A stretch of DNA of 57,740 bases from Hymenopellis radicata (Eukaryota > Basidiomycota > Agaricomycetes > Agaricales > Physalacriaceae), in assembly GCA_015501595.1 (NCBI GenBank), contig JADNRX010000344.1:1-57740 (forward strand), in the 5' to 3' direction. Both the position numbers and the translations under genes were made by a program. This document shows, piece by piece, positions 56,551-57,740 of this stretch. Within the stretch, counting starts at the first letter, position 1. Each line of letters starts with the position of its first letter. Under the pieces are notes generated by a model that was not told the origin of the DNA, searched no databases, and saw only the letters and a list, made by a program, of their open reading frames with translations.

Positions 56551-57729
56551 ATGTCTTACGCAGCCATGTCCGCCCCCGCTTCTGGGCCACCGTCTGAAGG
56601 CCGCCTCGGTCTACAGAAGGTCATGGCTGCAGCCCGTAACCCAAGGAAACCCGTAGTCGGTACGTCCCCGCCTTCCCATTCCACGAATCATCGCCTGACC
56701 GCCCCCCACAGGGTCTTGGCTGATGCTTCCAGGTGCGTCTCTCGCCAGGATGGTTGCCCAAATGGGCTACGATGTCTGTCTTCTGCCTCCCCCTCTCTAG
56801 CAGCCACGATTCTTATCCATCCCCATCACAGTTCGTCATCGTCGACTGCGAACACGGCGATATTGCGGATGCCGCGATGCACGCGTCCGTCGGCGCGATC
56901 GCAGCGCAGGGCGTCTCCCCCATCGTGAGGATTCCCGCTCCGGAGAACTGGCTTGTCAAGCGTACTCTGGACACTGGGGTGAGCATTTGTGCACTCTGCC
57001 CGTGTAGCGCCGAGGGTCACGTACAAGCTTACTAGCACATGGATTCTGTGTCCGATGATGAGTACGCCGGAAGAGGCCAAGGCGTTGGTGTCCTACGCAA
57101 AGTTCCCCGTTCCGCTGGCGCAGCGCACCCCCGGGTCCATTTCAGGCGTAAGAGGTGCCGGTTCGCCTTTTGCTCCTGCGGCGTTTGGGCAGGGGATGGG
57201 CGAGTACATTGCTACAGCAAACAGGAACACGTTCATCGCTGTGCAGATCGAGACTGTTGAGGGACTGGGTAATTGTGAAGAGATCGCTAAAGTAGATGGA
57301 ATAGGTCAGTGCATTCCCGACGCATCCAGATTGTTGACTGACTTGGACTGATAGATATGCTGTTTGTTGGGTGAGTGTTTCCGAGTTCCCCTGCTCCTAA
57401 CGCCGACGCGTACATCCAGGCCGAACGATCTCTGCTCCTCTATGGGATACCCTGCCCTGGATCATGCCAACATCCCCGAAGTGCAGGAAGCAATCAAACG
57501 CGTCCTTGCCGCTGCGAAAGCAGCAGGCAAATACGCCGGCATGTTCTGTACCTCTGCTGAGCAGGTCAAGGCAAGGTTTGAACAAGGATGTAGGTTCCTC
57601 TAACAGCTTGTGTGCGCTCCCGGAAACTGATCCTGCTCCAGTCGATTTCATGAACCTCGGAGCCGACGTCGTCGCCCTTGTGTGTGGAACGGGGTCGAAT
57701 TGGGAAAGCTCAAGGATATTCGTTCGTAG
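56551..57729 (+). CDS. HpcH/HpaI-family aldolase, with apparent 1-nt indels
   Basis: Class II pyruvate aldolase type. Exons encode MSYAAMSAPASGPPSEGRLG, then GSWLMLPGASLARMVAQMGY, FVIVDCEHGDIADAAMH (catalytic-site His region), VSPIVRIPAPENWLVKRTLD, PMMSTPEEAKALVSYAKFP, FIAVQIETVEGLGNCEEIAK (metal-ligand Glu), DMLFVG-PNDLCSSMGYP (metal-ligand Asp) and AGMFCTSAEQVKARFEQG. Phases fail at about 56979-57050 (around the AHG motif) and again at about 57678-57690. There a one-base shift gives VWNGVELGKLKDIRS and a stop at 57729. The family cleaves or forms hydroxy-oxo acids using pyruvate. Breaks may be sequence errors. Confidence 0.8.
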
Positions 57730-57740
57730 AGCCCTAGATG

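Noticed and set aside
1..57740. CRISPR arrays, bacterial operons or Shine-Dalgarno sites
   Set aside because: The window is clearly eukaryotic: spliceosomal introns throughout, monocistronic genes and mitochondrial protein genes; no repeat-spacer pattern is seen.

Overview
The window looks like genomic DNA of a mushroom-forming basidiomycete (Agaricomycetes). Genes are dense, lie on both strands and are cut by many 45-65 nt introns with GT(A/G)AGT-like donors. Several families are typical of that class: DUF6535 membrane proteins, F-box/LRR proteins, MYND-finger and HNH proteins, and Crinkler-like P-loop ATPases. Exon boundaries below were worked out by hand from splice signals and family conservation; no search was run.

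Layout. 1-885(-): 5' part of a fungal AAA-ATPase. 2005-4450(+): MBF cell-cycle transcription factor (Mbp1-type). 4719-6079(-): NmrA-like Rossmann protein. 6543-10494: a MITE and decayed DNA with F-box relics, then an intact F-box gene (10495-12078, +). 12183-13893(-): MYND zinc-finger protein. 15265-18418(-) and 19190-21997(-): tandem pair of Crinkler-like P-loop NTPases. 22393-23776(+): tRNA adenosine deaminase TAD1. 24434-29262(+): DUF6535 gene broken by a 1.3-kb hAT element and ending in a triplicated exon-intron unit. 29662-32715(-): two unknown genes with nested MITEs between them. 32855-34179(+): mitochondrial ribosomal protein uL24m. 34279-35915(+): equilibrative nucleoside transporter. 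36132-36629(-): cytochrome c. 37057-38029(-): an unknown conserved-looking protein. 39728-45090: two copies of a small orphan gene flanking methionine aminopeptidase MAP1 and an HNH protein. 45265-46572(-): metallo-beta-lactamase fold enzyme. 47229-48848(+): decayed FAD oxidoreductase. 48935-49812(+): unknown. 50194-51624(+): adrenodoxin reductase ARH1. 52018-53663(+): adenylosuccinate synthase. 54033-56286(-): MFS permease. 56551-57729(+): HpcH/HpaI-type aldolase.

Housekeeping genes (MBP1, TAD1, MAP1, uL24m, cytochrome c, ARH1, adenylosuccinate synthase) alternate with accessory, lineage-specific DNA at about 6-31 kb and 39-45 kb. No metabolic cluster or operon-like unit is evident. The most interesting accessory structures are: a hAT-type MITE family with perfect 8-bp target-site duplications, including one copy nested in another; a larger non-autonomous hAT element inside a coding exon; the tandem Crinkler-like pair; the duplicated small gene rich in KR sites and sharing a palindromic upstream region; and the 210-bp exon-intron triplication.

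Many genes, including conserved housekeeping ones, carry isolated 1-nt indels, often in short homopolymers. This looks at least partly like consensus sequence error, so each broken gene should be read with that in mind. The FAD oxidoreductase and the DUF6535 gene show further damage and are more likely real pseudogenes.
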